This document shows, piece after piece, positions 45,631 through 55,406 of a stretch of DNA of 64,000 nucleotides. Source of the stretch: Devosia sp. (lineage in GTDB: Bacteria; Pseudomonadota; Alphaproteobacteria; Rhizobiales; Devosiaceae); the NCBI RefSeq assembly GCF_028290625.1, contig NZ_JAQGJM010000011.1:1-64000 (forward strand). Direction: 5' to 3'. The stretch's first letter is position 1. Every line of letters starts with the position of its first letter. A program made the position numbers and the translations under genes. Below the pieces are notes generated by a model. It was not told the origin of the DNA. It saw only the letters and a list, made by a program, of their open reading frames with translations, and did no database searches.

Positions 45631-45999
45631 CTACGCCGTCTCGCCATCATAAACCCGCTGCGCCGCCTCGATCGAGGAGCGCTCGGCGCTGGCCCAGCGG
45701 GCCAGCATGGACAAGGGACCGGTGAGCGACAGGCCAAGATCGGTGAGTTCGTAATCGACGCGCGGCGGAATGGTGGGAAACTGGGTGCGGCGGACCAGGC
45801 CATCACGCTGCAGGCCGCGCAGGGTCAGGGTGAGCATGCGGTGCGAAATGCCCGGAATGGCGCGCATCAGCCCGTTGAAGCGCTGCGGGCCTTCCGACAG
45901 GTGGCCGACCACCATGACGGTCCACTTGTCGCCGATGCGATCGATGACCTGGCCGAGGGCGCGGCAATCATCGCGCGGGTTGGCGACTTCAGTGGACAT
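45631..45999 (-). CDS. HxlR-family transcriptional regulator
   Basis: 122 residues starting MSTEVANPRDDCRALGQVID. The typical CRALGQVIDRIGDKWTVMVV opening carries the redox-sensitive Cys of the family; GISHRMLTLTLRGLQRDGLV is the winged-helix recognition region. GGAGC precedes the ATG by 6 nt. It is divergent from the SnoaL-like gene, which it may control through the palindrome at 46093-46109. Confidence 0.92.
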   Translation of the reverse strand: MSTEVANPRDDCRALGQVIDRIGDKWTVMVVGHLSEGPQRFNGLMRAIPGISHRMLTLTLRGLQRDGLVRRTQFPTIPPRVDYELTDLGLSLTGPLSMLARWASAERSSIEAAQRVYDGETA

Positions 46000-46092
46000 T
46001 GCAGGGCTCCGGATGCGCCTAACGATCAAAAGGTATCGTCAGGCAGGTTTTCATGCGTTCTTGCGCCGGGTTTCGGTCACCAGCATATACCA

Positions 46093-46109
46093 ACGCACAA
46101 ATTGTGCGT
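46093..46109. promoter_or_regulatory. Candidate HxlR operator
   Basis: ACGCACAA and TTGTGCGT are perfect 8-bp arms around one base. The site is 94 nt from the regulator start and 36 nt from the SnoaL-like start, in the only shared promoter region. Confidence 0.55.
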
Positions 46110-46144
46110 GGCTGCAATTGCCGCGACAAACCCGGAGACCGACC

Positions 46145-46609
46145 ATGACCGATGACCTGGCCCTGCGCGTGCAGCGCCTCGAAGACCGCAACGCCATCAG
46201 CGAACGGGTGATCCGCTATGCCATGGCACTCGACGCACGGGACTGGGCGGCGTTCGGAGATTGTTTTACCGACAGCGTGTATGTGGATTTCTCCGCCGCC
46301 GGCCTACCCGCCGCCGACTTCGCCCGCGACGACTTCGTGGCCTTCGCCCGCACTGGCCTCGGCGCGTTCCCGGCCACCCAGCACCTGAGCCCCAACCACG
46401 TCATCACGTTTGACGCGACCGACCCCGACCGCGCGGTTTGCACCTCAGCCATGTTTGAGCAGCACCACCAGCCGGGAGCTGTCAGCGCCCCGGTTTTCCT
46501 CATGCACGGGAGTTACCGCAATGAACTGGTTCGGACGGCCGCCGGGTGGAAGATCGCACAGATCACCCAACACCTGAGCTGGATGGACGGGGCGCCGGAG
46601 GCGGCGTGA
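46145..46609 (+). CDS. SnoaL-like / nuclear transport factor 2 family protein
   Basis: 154 residues. It begins MTDDLALRVQRLEDRNAISE and follows the NTF2-like pattern RLEDRNAISERVIRYAMALD and ARDWAAFGDCFTD, used by dehydratases and polyketide cyclases. Catalytic role unknown. Start ATG at 46145 follows GGAGACCGACC. A divergent HxlR regulator lies upstream. Confidence 0.87.
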   Translation: MTDDLALRVQRLEDRNAISERVIRYAMALDARDWAAFGDCFTDSVYVDFSAAGLPAADFARDDFVAFARTGLGAFPATQHLSPNHVITFDATDPDRAVCTSAMFEQHHQPGAVSAPVFLMHGSYRNELVRTAAGWKIAQITQHLSWMDGAPEAA

Positions 46610-47223
46610 GGGCAGCAAAAGGTCCAGTCGACACCCTATCCCTTGCGGGGCTTGGGAGCGGCCCGAAGGGACAAATTGCTCCGATGGAGCGATTTGAGCG
46701 AACAAGGCCATGAGAGCTATGCTCGAATGGCTGGACCAAAGGGTGGGGGATGATTGGCCCGAATATCGGGGCTCTCGTCCCCCTTCCTGCTCGATCACGG
46801 ACTTAGCGAAGGGCTAAGTCCTATCTCGCCTCCCTCCCCGCAAGGGGGGGAGGGTGGGTCCGGCGTGAGTGACCAGCTAATGCCCGAGGAGGGCACGCAG
46901 TTCTTCGCGCTGCTGGGCAAGGTGATCGGCATTCTCGAGGCGCAGGATGAGAAATCGCCTTGGCCGTGAGGCGCGTGCGCAAAGGAAAGGTCCGGGTGAT
47001 TTCCTGAGCCCGCCCCACACTCGGTGTCACCCCGGCGCAGGCCGGGGCCCATCCTGAGGTCGTGTCGCACACCGCAAGATGGCGCAGCCGACAATTCAAG
47101 CACCTCGCGGCCGTTGCAATATCTCAGGATAGGCCTCGGCCTGCGCCGGGTGACACCGTGGGGTGTGGGGAGCGGGGATGATCCGAAATCCGGGAGTTGT
47201 TCATCTCGGCGGCAGTTCGGGCA
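46610..47223. other. 614-nt gap with an inverted repeat
   Basis: No supported gene. A small frame at 46864-46969 (GVSDQLMPEEGTQFFALLGK then VIGILEAQDE) could be the end of a degraded gene, but it has no start signal. The GC-rich 46780-46870 stretch includes CCCTCCCCGCAAGGGGGG-like arms. The region 47012-47170 is repeat family D, listed separately. Confidence 0.5.
47012..47170. repeat. Large inverted repeat, family D
   Basis: CCCCACACTCGGTGTCACCC then CGGCGCAGGCCGGGGCCCAT and CCTGAG at the left pairs with the right arm CTCAGGATAGGCCTCGGCCT followed by GCGCCGGGTGACACCGTGGG. A single related half-unit lies at 20606-20640. The sense is similar to the RIME-type repeats: stable hairpins between genes. 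Confidence 0.7.
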
Positions 47224-48702
47224 TCACATGCCCGCCTGTCCAACGGAAAGAGCCGTGGCCACAAAGCGGCCAATGTCTGCGCTCAGATCCTCGCTGCGAA
47301 CCGAGCTGTTGATCGGCACCCAGCCGGACGACATCAGTACCGGCAAAAATGCGGGCGGCTGTATGGACCCATAATAGCGCACCGCGACGAGTTTTTCCCC
47401 GCTAGGCGACATATGCACAAGCTCGAACGGTCCGCCACGGCCTCGTCCAGCCTCGCGATAGGTACTTTCGGTACCGGTTCGCAAAATCAGGTATTCGGCA
47501 GGCAAGGCGGCAACAGGCTGGGCGTCGTATCGCGGTCGCTGCTTGCCGTCATTGGCAAACCGCAGATATGCGCCGTTATCTGGAAGATAGACAGCATCAA
47601 TGCCCGCAATGCCCGCAAAGCTCCGCGCCGAAGCATTTCTGCTGGCGATAAGCACCGAACGCGGCAGCGGGTTTGGCTTATAGGTTTGAATGGACCTGAT
47701 CTCGGAAAACTCACGCTCCGCGTCCCAGCGAGCGGCTTGCTGAAGGTAGAACCAATGCGCGATCGGCAATAGCGCTATTGCCAGCATCACCAGGGACACA
47801 AAGGTGCGCCGCACGATCAGCAGATAGGCCGCCGCCAGAATGGCCAGGTAGAGCGCTGCCGTTGGCAGGATTATATTGGGAATGGCGATCGGGATGGCGA
47901 AGATGGCACTCGGACCGAGTATCTCCATCACCTGCGTGGCGGCAAAAAAGGCCGTCACGAGCGCAACCGCCGACAACGGTTTCCAGGGAACCCCGGCAAA
48001 CGTACCGACCAGAAAATGGCTGATGAAATCCTGCTGCCGCTCGGGGGAGCGTGGAATTTCATCGCGACGCACGGAGACCAGCCTATAGAGCGCGACGAGA
48101 GCGGCAATCAGGCCAGTCAATGCCGCTTCATCCAGCGGGAACGGTATGTAGAAACCGCGCATCATCAGGATCGTGCGCAGTCCGGTCAGCATCAGCAGCA
48201 GTATGGACGCGGCCAGCAGCAGCGCTGCAGCCAGGGTGGCGCCCCCGAATTTCGGGCGAAACGCAGCCTCGGGGAATAGGGCCATCGCAATGACGAGGAT
48301 GACGCCCGCAAAGGCATGCAGCGGCAGCGTGGCACCGAGGCTGCCGATGGCCATCGCATAGCCCCAATGCGCCCCGAAGAGCGAGAGATACATCCAATCG
48401 ATGCCGATCAGGACGGGGACGGCAAGTCCGCACCATGCCGGCAGACCCAGGACCTGTGCACGGCGCGCGCAGGCAATGAGCAGAACCACGCAAAGCGCAA
48501 TCAGCGCCAGGGGCTTGAGGGCCATCGGGATGATGGACGCAACGACACCGCAGGCGCCTTGCGTAGCCATGCAGCCTGTTGCCATCGCCAGGCCATAGGT
48601 GATGTAAGGAAAAGCCAGCTGAAACACTAAGAATGCAAGCAAGGAGCCGCCGGCAACCCGACCGAAAGCGCTGCGGGGCACTACACTAGACAAAATGGAC
48701 AT
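47224..48702 (-). CDS. Multi-pass membrane protein of unknown function
   Basis: 492 residues starting MSILSSVVPRSAFGRVAGGS. About ten hydrophobic segments are spread over the first 350 residues, followed by a soluble C-terminal domain (about residues 350-492) with VYLPDNGAYLRFANDGKQRP and EYLILRTGTEST. I recognise no family. The start at 48702 follows CAGGTTCAT; an upstream ATG at 48819 would add 39 residues with low protein character. It stands alone on the strand. Confidence 0.7.
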   Translation of the reverse strand: MSILSSVVPRSAFGRVAGGSLLAFLVFQLAFPYITYGLAMATGCMATQGACGVVASIIPMALKPLALIALCVVLLIACARRAQVLGLPAWCGLAVPVLIGIDWMYLSLFGAHWGYAMAIGSLGATLPLHAFAGVILVIAMALFPEAAFRPKFGGATLAAALLLAASILLLMLTGLRTILMMRGFYIPFPLDEAALTGLIAALVALYRLVSVRRDEIPRSPERQQDFISHFLVGTFAGVPWKPLSAVALVTAFFAATQVMEILGPSAIFAIPIAIPNIILPTAALYLAILAAAYLLIVRRTFVSLVMLAIALLPIAHWFYLQQAARWDAEREFSEIRSIQTYKPNPLPRSVLIASRNASARSFAGIAGIDAVYLPDNGAYLRFANDGKQRPRYDAQPVAALPAEYLILRTGTESTYREAGRGRGGPFELVHMSPSGEKLVAVRYYGSIQPPAFLPVLMSSGWVPINSSVRSEDLSADIGRFVATALSVGQAGM

Positions 48703-48827
48703 ATGAACCTGCAAAAACCAATACTTGCAGTGTCCGGTGGCGCAGAGATCGATGCAACGGGGTTTGGGGGACTGCGTTAATACAGCAATAATATTCGATT
48801 TAGCCGTTCGTCTGGACAAAACGCAAA

Positions 48828-48856
48828 GAAAAAGCCCGGAGTTTCCCTCCGGGCCT
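48828..48856 (-). terminator. Rho-independent terminator after hppA
   Basis: On the minus strand CTCCGGGC and its partner GCCCGGAG form an 8-bp stem at 48834-48854, followed by TTTTTCTTT towards 48825. It is 34 nt after the hppA stop codon. Confidence 0.75.
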
Positions 48857-48887
48857 TCTTCATTCCAGTCCAGACAAAGTCTGGCGC

Positions 48888-51029
48888 CTAGCCCAGATGC
48901 GCCAGCACGGCCAACAACAGCAGTGCCACGATGTTGGTGATCTTGATCATCGGGTTCACAGCCGGACCGGCCGTGTCCTTGTAGGGGTCGCCGACGGTGT
49001 CGCCGGTGACGGAGGCCTTGTGCGCGTCGCCGCCCTTGTGGTGGACGACGCCGTGGCTATCGGTGAAGCCGTCTTCAAAACTCTTCTTGGCGTTATCCCA
49101 GGCGCCGCCGCCGGCGGTCATGGAGATGGCGACGAAGAGGCCGGTGACGATGACGCCCATCAGCATGGCGCCGAGAGCCGCGAAGCCTTCGGCGCGGCCG
49201 GCGATCCAGAAGATCAGGAAGAACACCACGATTGGCGAGAGCACCGGCAAGAGCGACGGCACGATCATTTCCTTGATCGCCGCCTTGGTCAGCATGTCCA
49301 CGGCCTTGGCATAATCGGGCTTGGACGTGCCCAACATGATGCCCGGATCGGCCTTGAACTGGCGGCGTACCTCGACCACGACGGACATGGCCGCGCGGCC
49401 CACGGCGGTCATCGCCATGCCGCCGAAGAGGAAGGGCAAGAGGCCACCGAACAGCAGGCCGACCACCACATAGGGATTGGCCAGCGAGAAATTCACCGCC
49501 GCCATGCCATAGAAGAAGCTGCCTTCGACCGCATTGGCGACGAAGAACTGCAGATCCTGCGTATAGGCGGCGAACAGCACCAGGGCGCCGAGGCCGGCCG
49601 AGCCGATGGCATAGCCCTTGGTGACGGCCTTGGTGGTATTGCCCACCGCGTCGAGCGCGTCGGTATTGTGGCGGACGGCCTTGTCGAGACCGGCCATTTC
49701 GGCGATGCCGCCGGCATTGTCGGTGACGGGGCCGAAGGCGTCGAGCGCCACCACGATGCCTGCGAGAGCCAGCATGGTGGCAACCGCGAAGGCGATGCCG
49801 AACAGGCCAGCCAGATTATAGGTGACGATGATGCCGGCGATGATGACCAGGGCCGGCAGGGCGGTGGATTCCAGCGAGACCGCGAGGCCCTGGATCACGT
49901 TGGTGCCATGGCCGGTAACCGAGGCTTCGGCGATGGAATTGACCGGGCGCCGATTGGTGCCGGTGTAATATTCGGTGATGACGATGATCAGGCCGGTAAT
50001 GGCCAGGCCGGTGACGCCGCACCAGAACAGGCTCCACGGCGTGAACGCCTTTTCGGCGGTGCCGAGGGCGGCATTGAGATCGCCGAAGACGAAGTACAGA
50101 ACCGGCAACAGCACGATCAGCGACAGCACGCCGGTGGCGATGATGCCCTTGTAGAGCGCGCCCATGATATTGTTGGAGGCACCCAGCTTGACGAAATAGG
50201 TGCCGATGATCGAGGTGACGACGCAGGCGCCGCCAATGGCCAAAGGCAGCACCATGCCGGCGAGCTTATAGGCATCGGGCAGCACGATGGCGGCCAGCAC
50301 CATGGTGGCCACAATGGTCACCACATAGGTTTCGAACAGGTCAGCCGCCATGCCGGCGCAATCGCCGACGTTGTCGCCCACGTTGTCCGCAATGGTGGCC
50401 GGGTTGCGCGGATCGTCTTCCGGAATGCCGGCTTCGACCTTGCCCACCATGTCGCCGCCCACGTCGGCGCCCTTGGTGAAGATGCCGCCGCCCAAACGAG
50501 CGAAGATCGAGATCAACGAGGCGCCGAAGCTCAGGGCCACCAGCGAGTCGATCACGGTGCGGCTGGTGGGCTCAAAGCCCATGCCGGTCAGGATGATGAA
50601 ATAGAGCGTGACGCCCAGAAGGCCGAGGCCCGCGACCAGCATGCCGGTGACGGCGCCGGACTTGAACGCCAGGTCGAGCCCTTTGGCCAGCGACGTGGTC
50701 GCCGCCTGTGCCACCCGTACGTTTGCCCGCACGGAGACGTTCATGCCGATAAAGCCCGCGGCGCCGGACAGCACCGAGCCGATCAGGAAGCCGATGGCGG
50801 CATAGATGCCGAGAAGGAAAAACGCGGCGATCAGGATGACCACGCCCACAATGGCGATGGTGGTATATTGCCGCTTGAGATAGGCCGAGGCGCCTTCGCG
50901 CACGGCGGCTGAAATTTCCTGCATCCGGGCCGAGCCCGCATCGGCGGCCAGCAGGGTTCGCGTCGTGATGACGCCATAAACGATAGACAGACCGCCACAC
51001 ACGACGATCAGCCACAATGCCAAAGTCAT
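48888..51029 (-). CDS. hppA: K+-insensitive pyrophosphate-energised proton pump
   Basis: A 713-residue membrane pyrophosphatase with about 16 helices, pumping protons at the expense of PPi. The K+-independent subtype is indicated by [16 protein letters not shown], in which Lys follows TT where K+-dependent enzymes have Ala. The catalytic loops [20 protein letters not shown] and [20 protein letters not shown] are intact. Start ATG at 51029. It may conserve energy during growth on scarce carbon, and works alongside the soluble enzyme at 39982. Confidence 0.97.
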   Translation of the reverse strand: MTLALWLIVVCGGLSIVYGVITTRTLLAADAGSARMQEISAAVREGASAYLKRQYTTIAIVGVVILIAAFFLLGIYAAIGFLIGSVLSGAAGFIGMNVSVRANVRVAQAATTSLAKGLDLAFKSGAVTGMLVAGLGLLGVTLYFIILTGMGFEPTSRTVIDSLVALSFGASLISIFARLGGGIFTKGADVGGDMVGKVEAGIPEDDPRNPATIADNVGDNVGDCAGMAADLFETYVVTIVATMVLAAIVLPDAYKLAGMVLPLAIGGACVVTSIIGTYFVKLGASNNIMGALYKGIIATGVLSLIVLLPVLYFVFGDLNAALGTAEKAFTPWSLFWCGVTGLAITGLIIVITEYYTGTNRRPVNSIAEASVTGHGTNVIQGLAVSLESTALPALVIIAGIIVTYNLAGLFGIAFAVATMLALAGIVVALDAFGPVTDNAGGIAEMAGLDKAVRHNTDALDAVGNTTKAVTKGYAIGSAGLGALVLFAAYTQDLQFFVANAVEGSFFYGMAAVNFSLANPYVVVGLLFGGLLPFLFGGMAMTAVGRAAMSVVVEVRRQFKADPGIMLGTSKPDYAKAVDMLTKAAIKEMIVPSLLPVLSPIVVFFLIFWIAGRAEGFAALGAMLMGVIVTGLFVAISMTAGGGAWDNAKKSFEDGFTDSHGVVHHKGGDAHKASVTGDTVGDPYKDTAGPAVNPMIKITNIVALLLLAVLAHLG

Positions 51030-51190
51030 AGACTTGTCCTCAAACTAGGGTCCTCCGAAGTCCCCTGCCGGGCGCCGATTCTGCGATCGGTCGTCCCAGC
51101 CCTCCGCGGGCCTTCTCGTGCGCCGAGCTTATTCGGATTGTTTTGGCTTAAGCAATGGGAATTGCGATGTTTTGTCGCGGGGCGACGGTG

Positions 51191-51320
51191 CCACGCCCCG
51201 TGGTTCGAGGCTCGCAAAGAGCTCGCACCTCACCATGAGGGCTACTGGTGGAATTGCGGATTTTCAGTAGCCCTCATGGTGAGGCGGAAGCGCAGCGACC
51301 CTCAAACCACGAGGGCGTGG
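51191..51320. repeat. RIME-like palindromic repeat, family A copy 3
   Basis: Arms CCACGCCCCGTGGTTCGAGG and CAAACCACGAGGGCGTGG, with one substitution, and inner arms CACCTCACCATGAGGGCTAC and GTAGCCCTCATGGTGAGG. It lies between the hppA promoter region and the stop of the DUF167 gene. Confidence 0.93.
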
Positions 51321-51329
51321 CAGGATGGC

Positions 51330-51644
51330 TCAGCCCAGGCTCTCTATCGCCACCGCGAGCGCACCCGCATCTCCCCGGATCGTCAGCGTCTTCTGCCGCG
51401 CCGTCTCGCCACTGACCAATGTGATCGCCGATTTGGGCACGCCGAGCGCCCCGGCGAGCAGCGCGATGACCGCGGCATTGGCTCTCCCTTTGTCCGGAAC
51501 TGCCTTGACACGCAGCCGCAGCACGGCGCTGCCATCGTCGCGTACTTCCACCCCCTCGATGGCGTCGCGGCCCGCATTGGGGGTGACGCGAACGAAAAGG
51601 CTCAGCCCGGTGGGGCTGAGCCGATAGGGCAAAACTGCCGTCAC
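51330..51644 (-). CDS. DUF167 (YggU) family protein
   Basis: 104 residues, MTAVLPYRLSPTGLSLFVRV start. Family marks are VRVTPNAGRDAIEGVEV and RLRVKAVPDKGRANAAVIAL, with the loop VPKSAITLVSGETARQKTL. Biochemical function unknown. It sits 2 nt downstream of the YggT gene, an operon seen in many proteobacteria. Confidence 0.93.
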   Translation of the reverse strand: MTAVLPYRLSPTGLSLFVRVTPNAGRDAIEGVEVRDDGSAVLRLRVKAVPDKGRANAAVIALLAGALGVPKSAITLVSGETARQKTLTIRGDAGALAVAIESLG

Positions 51645-51646
51645 GC

Positions 51647-51943
51647 CTAGTACAGGCGCAGCAGGCGCGGCAGGTCGTTGGCGATGAACGACTGCAGGAA
51701 GAAGATGATGACGAAGACGATGATGGGGCTCAGGTCAAACCCGTTCACCGGCGGAATCAGGCGGCGGATCGGGCGCAGGATAGGCTCGGTGATCGCATTG
51801 ACCACCTGCCACAGCCCGGCCACGAAGGCGTTGCGGGTATTGATCACGTTGAAGGATATCAGCCAGCTCATGATGATCATGATAAGAAACACCCACCAGA
51901 CCAGGGTCAAAACCATGGAAAGGGTCTGCAGCAAAGCGATCAT
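51647..51943 (-). CDS. YggT family membrane protein
   Basis: 98 residues with three predicted membrane segments: VLTLVWWVFLIMIIMSWLIS, the typical PILRPIRRLIPPVNGFDLSP loop, and IVFVIIFFLQSFI. The YggT domain is linked to resistance to osmotic shock and to cell-division site or organelle integrity. It is upstream of the DUF167 gene in the same operon. Confidence 0.94.
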   Translation of the reverse strand: MIALLQTLSMVLTLVWWVFLIMIIMSWLISFNVINTRNAFVAGLWQVVNAITEPILRPIRRLIPPVNGFDLSPIIVFVIIFFLQSFIANDLPRLLRLY

Positions 51944-52253
51944 TAAGGTCCCCTGTGTCGTGAACAGTCACGGCAGCAATAGGTTACGTATGTAAGGCCG
52001 GTTTGCCTGGCCGACAAGTGCGGCGCCAGCAAGCATAAGAGCCCCGCACCGGGCAAAACGGGACGGGGCTCGAATGACTGACATCCGGTACGCAAAACCA
52101 CAAATCCGGACAGGACCTCAAGTGCACGAAGCGTGCCAAGCGGCAGACCCCTGTCGGCGCTGGATTTTTCGGGTTAAGGTCTTGGAAAGTTTCGCGAATT
52201 GCGCGGGAATGAGATTGCAGAATGCGAGCACGGTTGCATTTTGCGAGTAGTGG
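51944..52253. other. 310-nt gap downstream of dedA
   Basis: No gene. Two hairpins are present: GAGCCCCG paired with CGGGGCTC at about 52043-52075, and GCAGAATGC with GCATTTTGC at 52217-52243. The first lies where the dedA transcript should end, but no strong T run follows on the minus strand. A GTCGTGAACAGTCACGGC segment near 51957 is also partly palindromic, in the promoter region of the YggT operon. Confidence 0.5.
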
Positions 52254-52862
52254 TCAGCCGATATCCTTGATCGGCTTCCAGGTAACGAAGCGCCAGACGT
52301 AGATCACGACGGCCACGGCGACGACGGCGGTGGAAACCGGATCGACCCAGCCTTCGACCAGGTCGTATTGCTCGTGCAGCAGGTAGCCGGCGGCGGTGAG
52401 GAAGGCGGTCCAGATCGTGGTGCCCACGGCCGAGACGAGGAGGAACTTCCAAACGGGCATGGCGGCGAGCCCGGCGGGCACCGAGATCAGGGTGCGGATG
52501 GCGGGAACCAGGCGGCCGAACAGAACGGCCCACTGGCCGTAGCGGCCGAACCAGTGCACGGCCTTGTCGATATCGTCTTCCGAAATGGTGGCAAAGCGGC
52601 CGAAGCGATTGCACAGCGCACGGAAGCGCTCGATGCCGAGCAGGCGCGCCGCCACGTACCAGGCCAGCGTGCCCACGAGTGAGCCGAGCACGCCGGCCAG
52701 CAGCACGCCGACGACATTGAGATTGCCATTGGCGGCCGCAAAGCCGGCGAAGGGCATGATCAGTTCGGACGGGATGGGGGGGAAGATATTTTCGGCCACC
52801 ATCATCAGGAAAATCCCCAGATAGCCCCACTGGGTCACGAAGCCGATGATCCATTCACTCAT
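52254..52862 (-). CDS. DedA-family membrane protein
   Basis: The 202-residue product starts MSEWIIGFVTQWGYLGIFLM after AAGGAGCATCCC. The DedA signature FPPIPSELIMPFAGFAA and the second motif GRLVPAIRTLISVPAGLAAM (with the conserved Arg-Pro pair) are complete, with about five membrane segments. DedA proteins flip undecaprenyl phosphate or phospholipids. It follows typA, with a terminator between them. Confidence 0.95.
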   Translation of the reverse strand: MSEWIIGFVTQWGYLGIFLMMVAENIFPPIPSELIMPFAGFAAANGNLNVVGVLLAGVLGSLVGTLAWYVAARLLGIERFRALCNRFGRFATISEDDIDKAVHWFGRYGQWAVLFGRLVPAIRTLISVPAGLAAMPVWKFLLVSAVGTTIWTAFLTAAGYLLHEQYDLVEGWVDPVSTAVVAVAVVIYVWRFVTWKPIKDIG

Positions 52863-52885
52863 GGGATGCTCCTTGTGTCCGACAA

Positions 52886-52952
52886 TAGAAAAGGGCCAAC
52901 CCGCATTCCGCTCTACCACCTGAGTGACGAGAGCGGGTGCGCGTTGGCCCTT
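52886..52952 (-). terminator. typA terminator with a tRNA D-arm-like segment
   Basis: On the minus strand AAGGGCCAAC pairs with GTTGGCCCTT, and inside CCGCTCT pairs with AGAGCGG; a TTTT run follows. The loop and right stem read CTCAGGTGGTAGAGCGG (plus 52908-52924), identical to a common tRNA D-arm. It lies 20 nt after typA and before dedA. Confidence 0.8.
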
Positions 52953-52972
52953 ATGATCTTAAAACGCGAAGA

Positions 52973-54787
52973 CTAGCTGGCCTTGGTGCCGCGCATGGCG
53001 CGCTTGCGATCATTGGGGTCGAGCCAGATCTTGCGCAGGCGGATCGACTTGGGAGTGACCTCGACATATTCGTCTTCGGCGATATAGCCGAGCGACTGCT
53101 CGAGGGTGAGCTTCTTGGGCGTGGTCAGGCGCACCGCTTCGTCCTTGGACGTGGTGCGGATATTGGTGAGCTGCTTGCCCTTGAGCGCGTTGACCTCAAG
53201 GTCGTTCTCGCGGGAATGCTCGCCGATGATCATGCCTTCATAGATATCGACGCCGGAGTCGATCATGATCGGGCCACGATCTTCCAGGTTCCACAGCGCG
53301 AACGCCACGGACTGGCCGGTGCCGTTGGAGATCAGCACGCCGGTGCGACGGCCTGGCAGGTCGCCCTTGAACGGGGCGAATTCATAGAACAGGCGGTTGA
53401 AGATGGCGGTGCCGCGGGTGTCGGACAAGAGCTCGGGCTGGTAGCCGATCAGCGAACGGGTCGGCACATGCAGGCGGATACGGGTACGGCCAATGCCGGA
53501 GGCACGCATTTCGACCAGGTCGCCTTTGCGCTCGGTCATCTTCTGCACCACGGTGCCGGTGTACTCGTCATCGACGTCGATGATGACTTCCTCGATCGGC
53601 TCCATCTTGACGCCGTCGACTTCGCGCATCAGCACCTTGGGGCGGCCGATGGTGAGCTCAAAACCTTCGCGGCGCATGTTTTCGATCAGCACGGCCAGCT
53701 GCAATTCGCCACGGCCGGCCACGTCGAACGAGTCATTGTCGTCGCCCGGCGTCACCTTGATGGCCACATTGCCTTCGGCTTCGCGCAGCAGGCGCTCACG
53801 GATGACGCGGGACTGCACCTTGTCGCCTTCGCGCCCGGCGAGCGGGCCGTCATTGATGCGGAAGGTCACCGACAGGGTCGGGGGATCGATCGGCTTGGAC
53901 GCCAGCGGCGTCATGTTCTGCGGCACCGAAATGGTATCGGCCACGGTGGTGGTTTCGAGACCCGCGATGGCGACGATGTCGCCGGCTTCGCCGATATCGA
54001 CCTGGGTGCGCTCGAGGCCACGGAAGGCCAGCACCTTGGAGACGCGGCCCTTTTCGATGATCTTGCCTTCACGCGACAGCGTGTGGATCGGATCGCCCGG
54101 CTTGACCTGGCCCGAGAAGATGCGGCCGGTCAGGATACGGCCGAGGAAGGGGTTGCGCTCGATAGTGGTGACCAGCATCTTGAACGGGCCTTCTTCGACC
54201 TTTGGTTCCTTGACGTAGTCGATGACCTTGTCGAGCAGCGGGCCAAGGTTGTCCTTGGGGCCTTCGGGCTGTTCGCTCATCCAGCCCTGCTTGGCCGAAC
54301 CGTACAGCACCGGGAAATCGAGCTGCTCGGGGGTCGCGTCGAGCGCGATGAACAGATCGAAGATTTCTTCGAGAACTTCGAGGTGACGCTCGTCGGACTT
54401 GTCGATCTTGTTGATCGCCACGATCGGACGGAGGCCCTGGGCCAGGGCCTTGCCGAGCACGAACTTGGTCTGGGGCATCGGGCCTTCGGCCGCGTCCACC
54501 AGGATCACCACGCCATCGACCATGGACAGGATGCGCTCGACTTCACCGCCGAAGTCAGCGTGGCCGGGGGTGTCGACGATATTGATGCGGGTGTCTTTCC
54601 AGAGCAGGGAAGTCACCTTGGCCAGGATGGTGATGCCGCGCTCGCGCTCGATATCGTTGCTGTCCATGGCGCGTTCTTCGACGCGTTCATTCTCGCGGAA
54701 CGAACCGGACTGCTTCAACAAAACGTCGATCAGCGTGGTCTTGCCGTGGTCAACGTGGGCGATAATGGCGATATTGCGCAAAGACAT
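52973..54787 (-). CDS. typA: Ribosome-associated GTPase TypA (BipA)
   Basis: A 605-residue translational GTPase that acts in stress and 50S assembly. It starts [20 protein letters not shown] with the G1 motif [23 protein letters not shown] is G3 and NKIDKSD is G4. The C-terminal domain specific to BipA ends [16 protein letters not shown]. The longer frame to 54994 is not used because the family N-terminus is at 54787. Confidence 0.97.
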   Translation of the reverse strand: MSLRNIAIIAHVDHGKTTLIDVLLKQSGSFRENERVEERAMDSNDIERERGITILAKVTSLLWKDTRINIVDTPGHADFGGEVERILSMVDGVVILVDAAEGPMPQTKFVLGKALAQGLRPIVAINKIDKSDERHLEVLEEIFDLFIALDATPEQLDFPVLYGSAKQGWMSEQPEGPKDNLGPLLDKVIDYVKEPKVEEGPFKMLVTTIERNPFLGRILTGRIFSGQVKPGDPIHTLSREGKIIEKGRVSKVLAFRGLERTQVDIGEAGDIVAIAGLETTTVADTISVPQNMTPLASKPIDPPTLSVTFRINDGPLAGREGDKVQSRVIRERLLREAEGNVAIKVTPGDDNDSFDVAGRGELQLAVLIENMRREGFELTIGRPKVLMREVDGVKMEPIEEVIIDVDDEYTGTVVQKMTERKGDLVEMRASGIGRTRIRLHVPTRSLIGYQPELLSDTRGTAIFNRLFYEFAPFKGDLPGRRTGVLISNGTGQSVAFALWNLEDRGPIMIDSGVDIYEGMIIGEHSRENDLEVNALKGKQLTNIRTTSKDEAVRLTTPKKLTLEQSLGYIAEDEYVEVTPKSIRLRKIWLDPNDRKRAMRGTKAS

Positions 54788-54998
54788 GGTGGAATCGAGC
54801 CTCTTTGGCATGATCCCAAAACCTTGGGCCGCGAAAGGGGCGGCGGCAAACGGCTGAACCATGCAGGAATAACATCGCGCCACCCCTCGCAGAATGCGGG
54901 ACTGGCACAGTTGGCGGTGCCTTACATGAGAACAGGCTTTTCCACAAGCGCAGCGCGCGCAGAGGTGGGTTGCGGGCGGCCGAAGCCGCCCCACATGG

Positions 54999-55379
54999 TT
55001 ACTTCAGCGAGCGCGGCAGCTCGCCCGATTGCCAGAGCCCGAGGCCAAAGCCATCCGGGTCCAGAAAGTCGGCGCTCCAGCCTCCGGGCGCCTCGGACAC
55101 CGGGGTGACGATGGTCACGCCCTTGGTGGCCAGTTCCGCCACGATGTCGTCGATACCCCCGTCATCGACCGTAAAAATCACTGCCGGCGTATTCCCGCGC
55201 ACGCCATCCATCTGAAAGAAAATGAGGTCGAGGCCGCCTAGCGTGCCCTGCAGCCAGAACGGCTCGGCGCCCTCTTCGCGGCTGAGCGCGAGGCCAAGGG
55301 TCTCGCTATAGAACTTCTCGGTGCGAACAATGTCGCTGACATAAAAGACGATGCTGGCGCTTTTGGCTTTAAAGCTCAT
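54999..55379 (-). CDS. VOC-family protein
   Basis: 126 residues: ASIVFYVSDIVRTEKFYSET and the matching FLDPDGFGLGLWQSGELPRS, with PFWLQGTLGGLDLIFF between. Probably monomer or dimer of beta-alpha-beta units. It follows the sigma-factor gene by 27 nt on the same strand, so the two may be functionally linked. Confidence 0.87.
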   Translation of the reverse strand: MSFKAKSASIVFYVSDIVRTEKFYSETLGLALSREEGAEPFWLQGTLGGLDLIFFQMDGVRGNTPAVIFTVDDGGIDDIVAELATKGVTIVTPVSEAPGGWSADFLDPDGFGLGLWQSGELPRSLK

Positions 55380-55406
55380 GGGAGCCCTCCTTGCTGGTTA
55401 CGTCCC

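Noticed and set aside
46754..46969. 71-codon frame in the gap 46610-47223
   Set aside because: It has no ribosome-binding site and runs through repeat-like sequence; only its end looks faintly protein-like.
48897..50912. 671-codon frame antisense to hppA
   Set aside because: His/Asp-rich composition typical of a shadow; hppA has all conserved loops.
52840..52960. Possible tRNA gene
   Set aside because: Only a D-arm-like 17-mer is present; anticodon and T arms and the CCA-side acceptor are missing. It is best read as a terminator hairpin.
52937..55108. 723-codon frame antisense to typA
   Set aside because: TypA on the minus strand has complete GTPase motifs; no independent support for the antisense frame.
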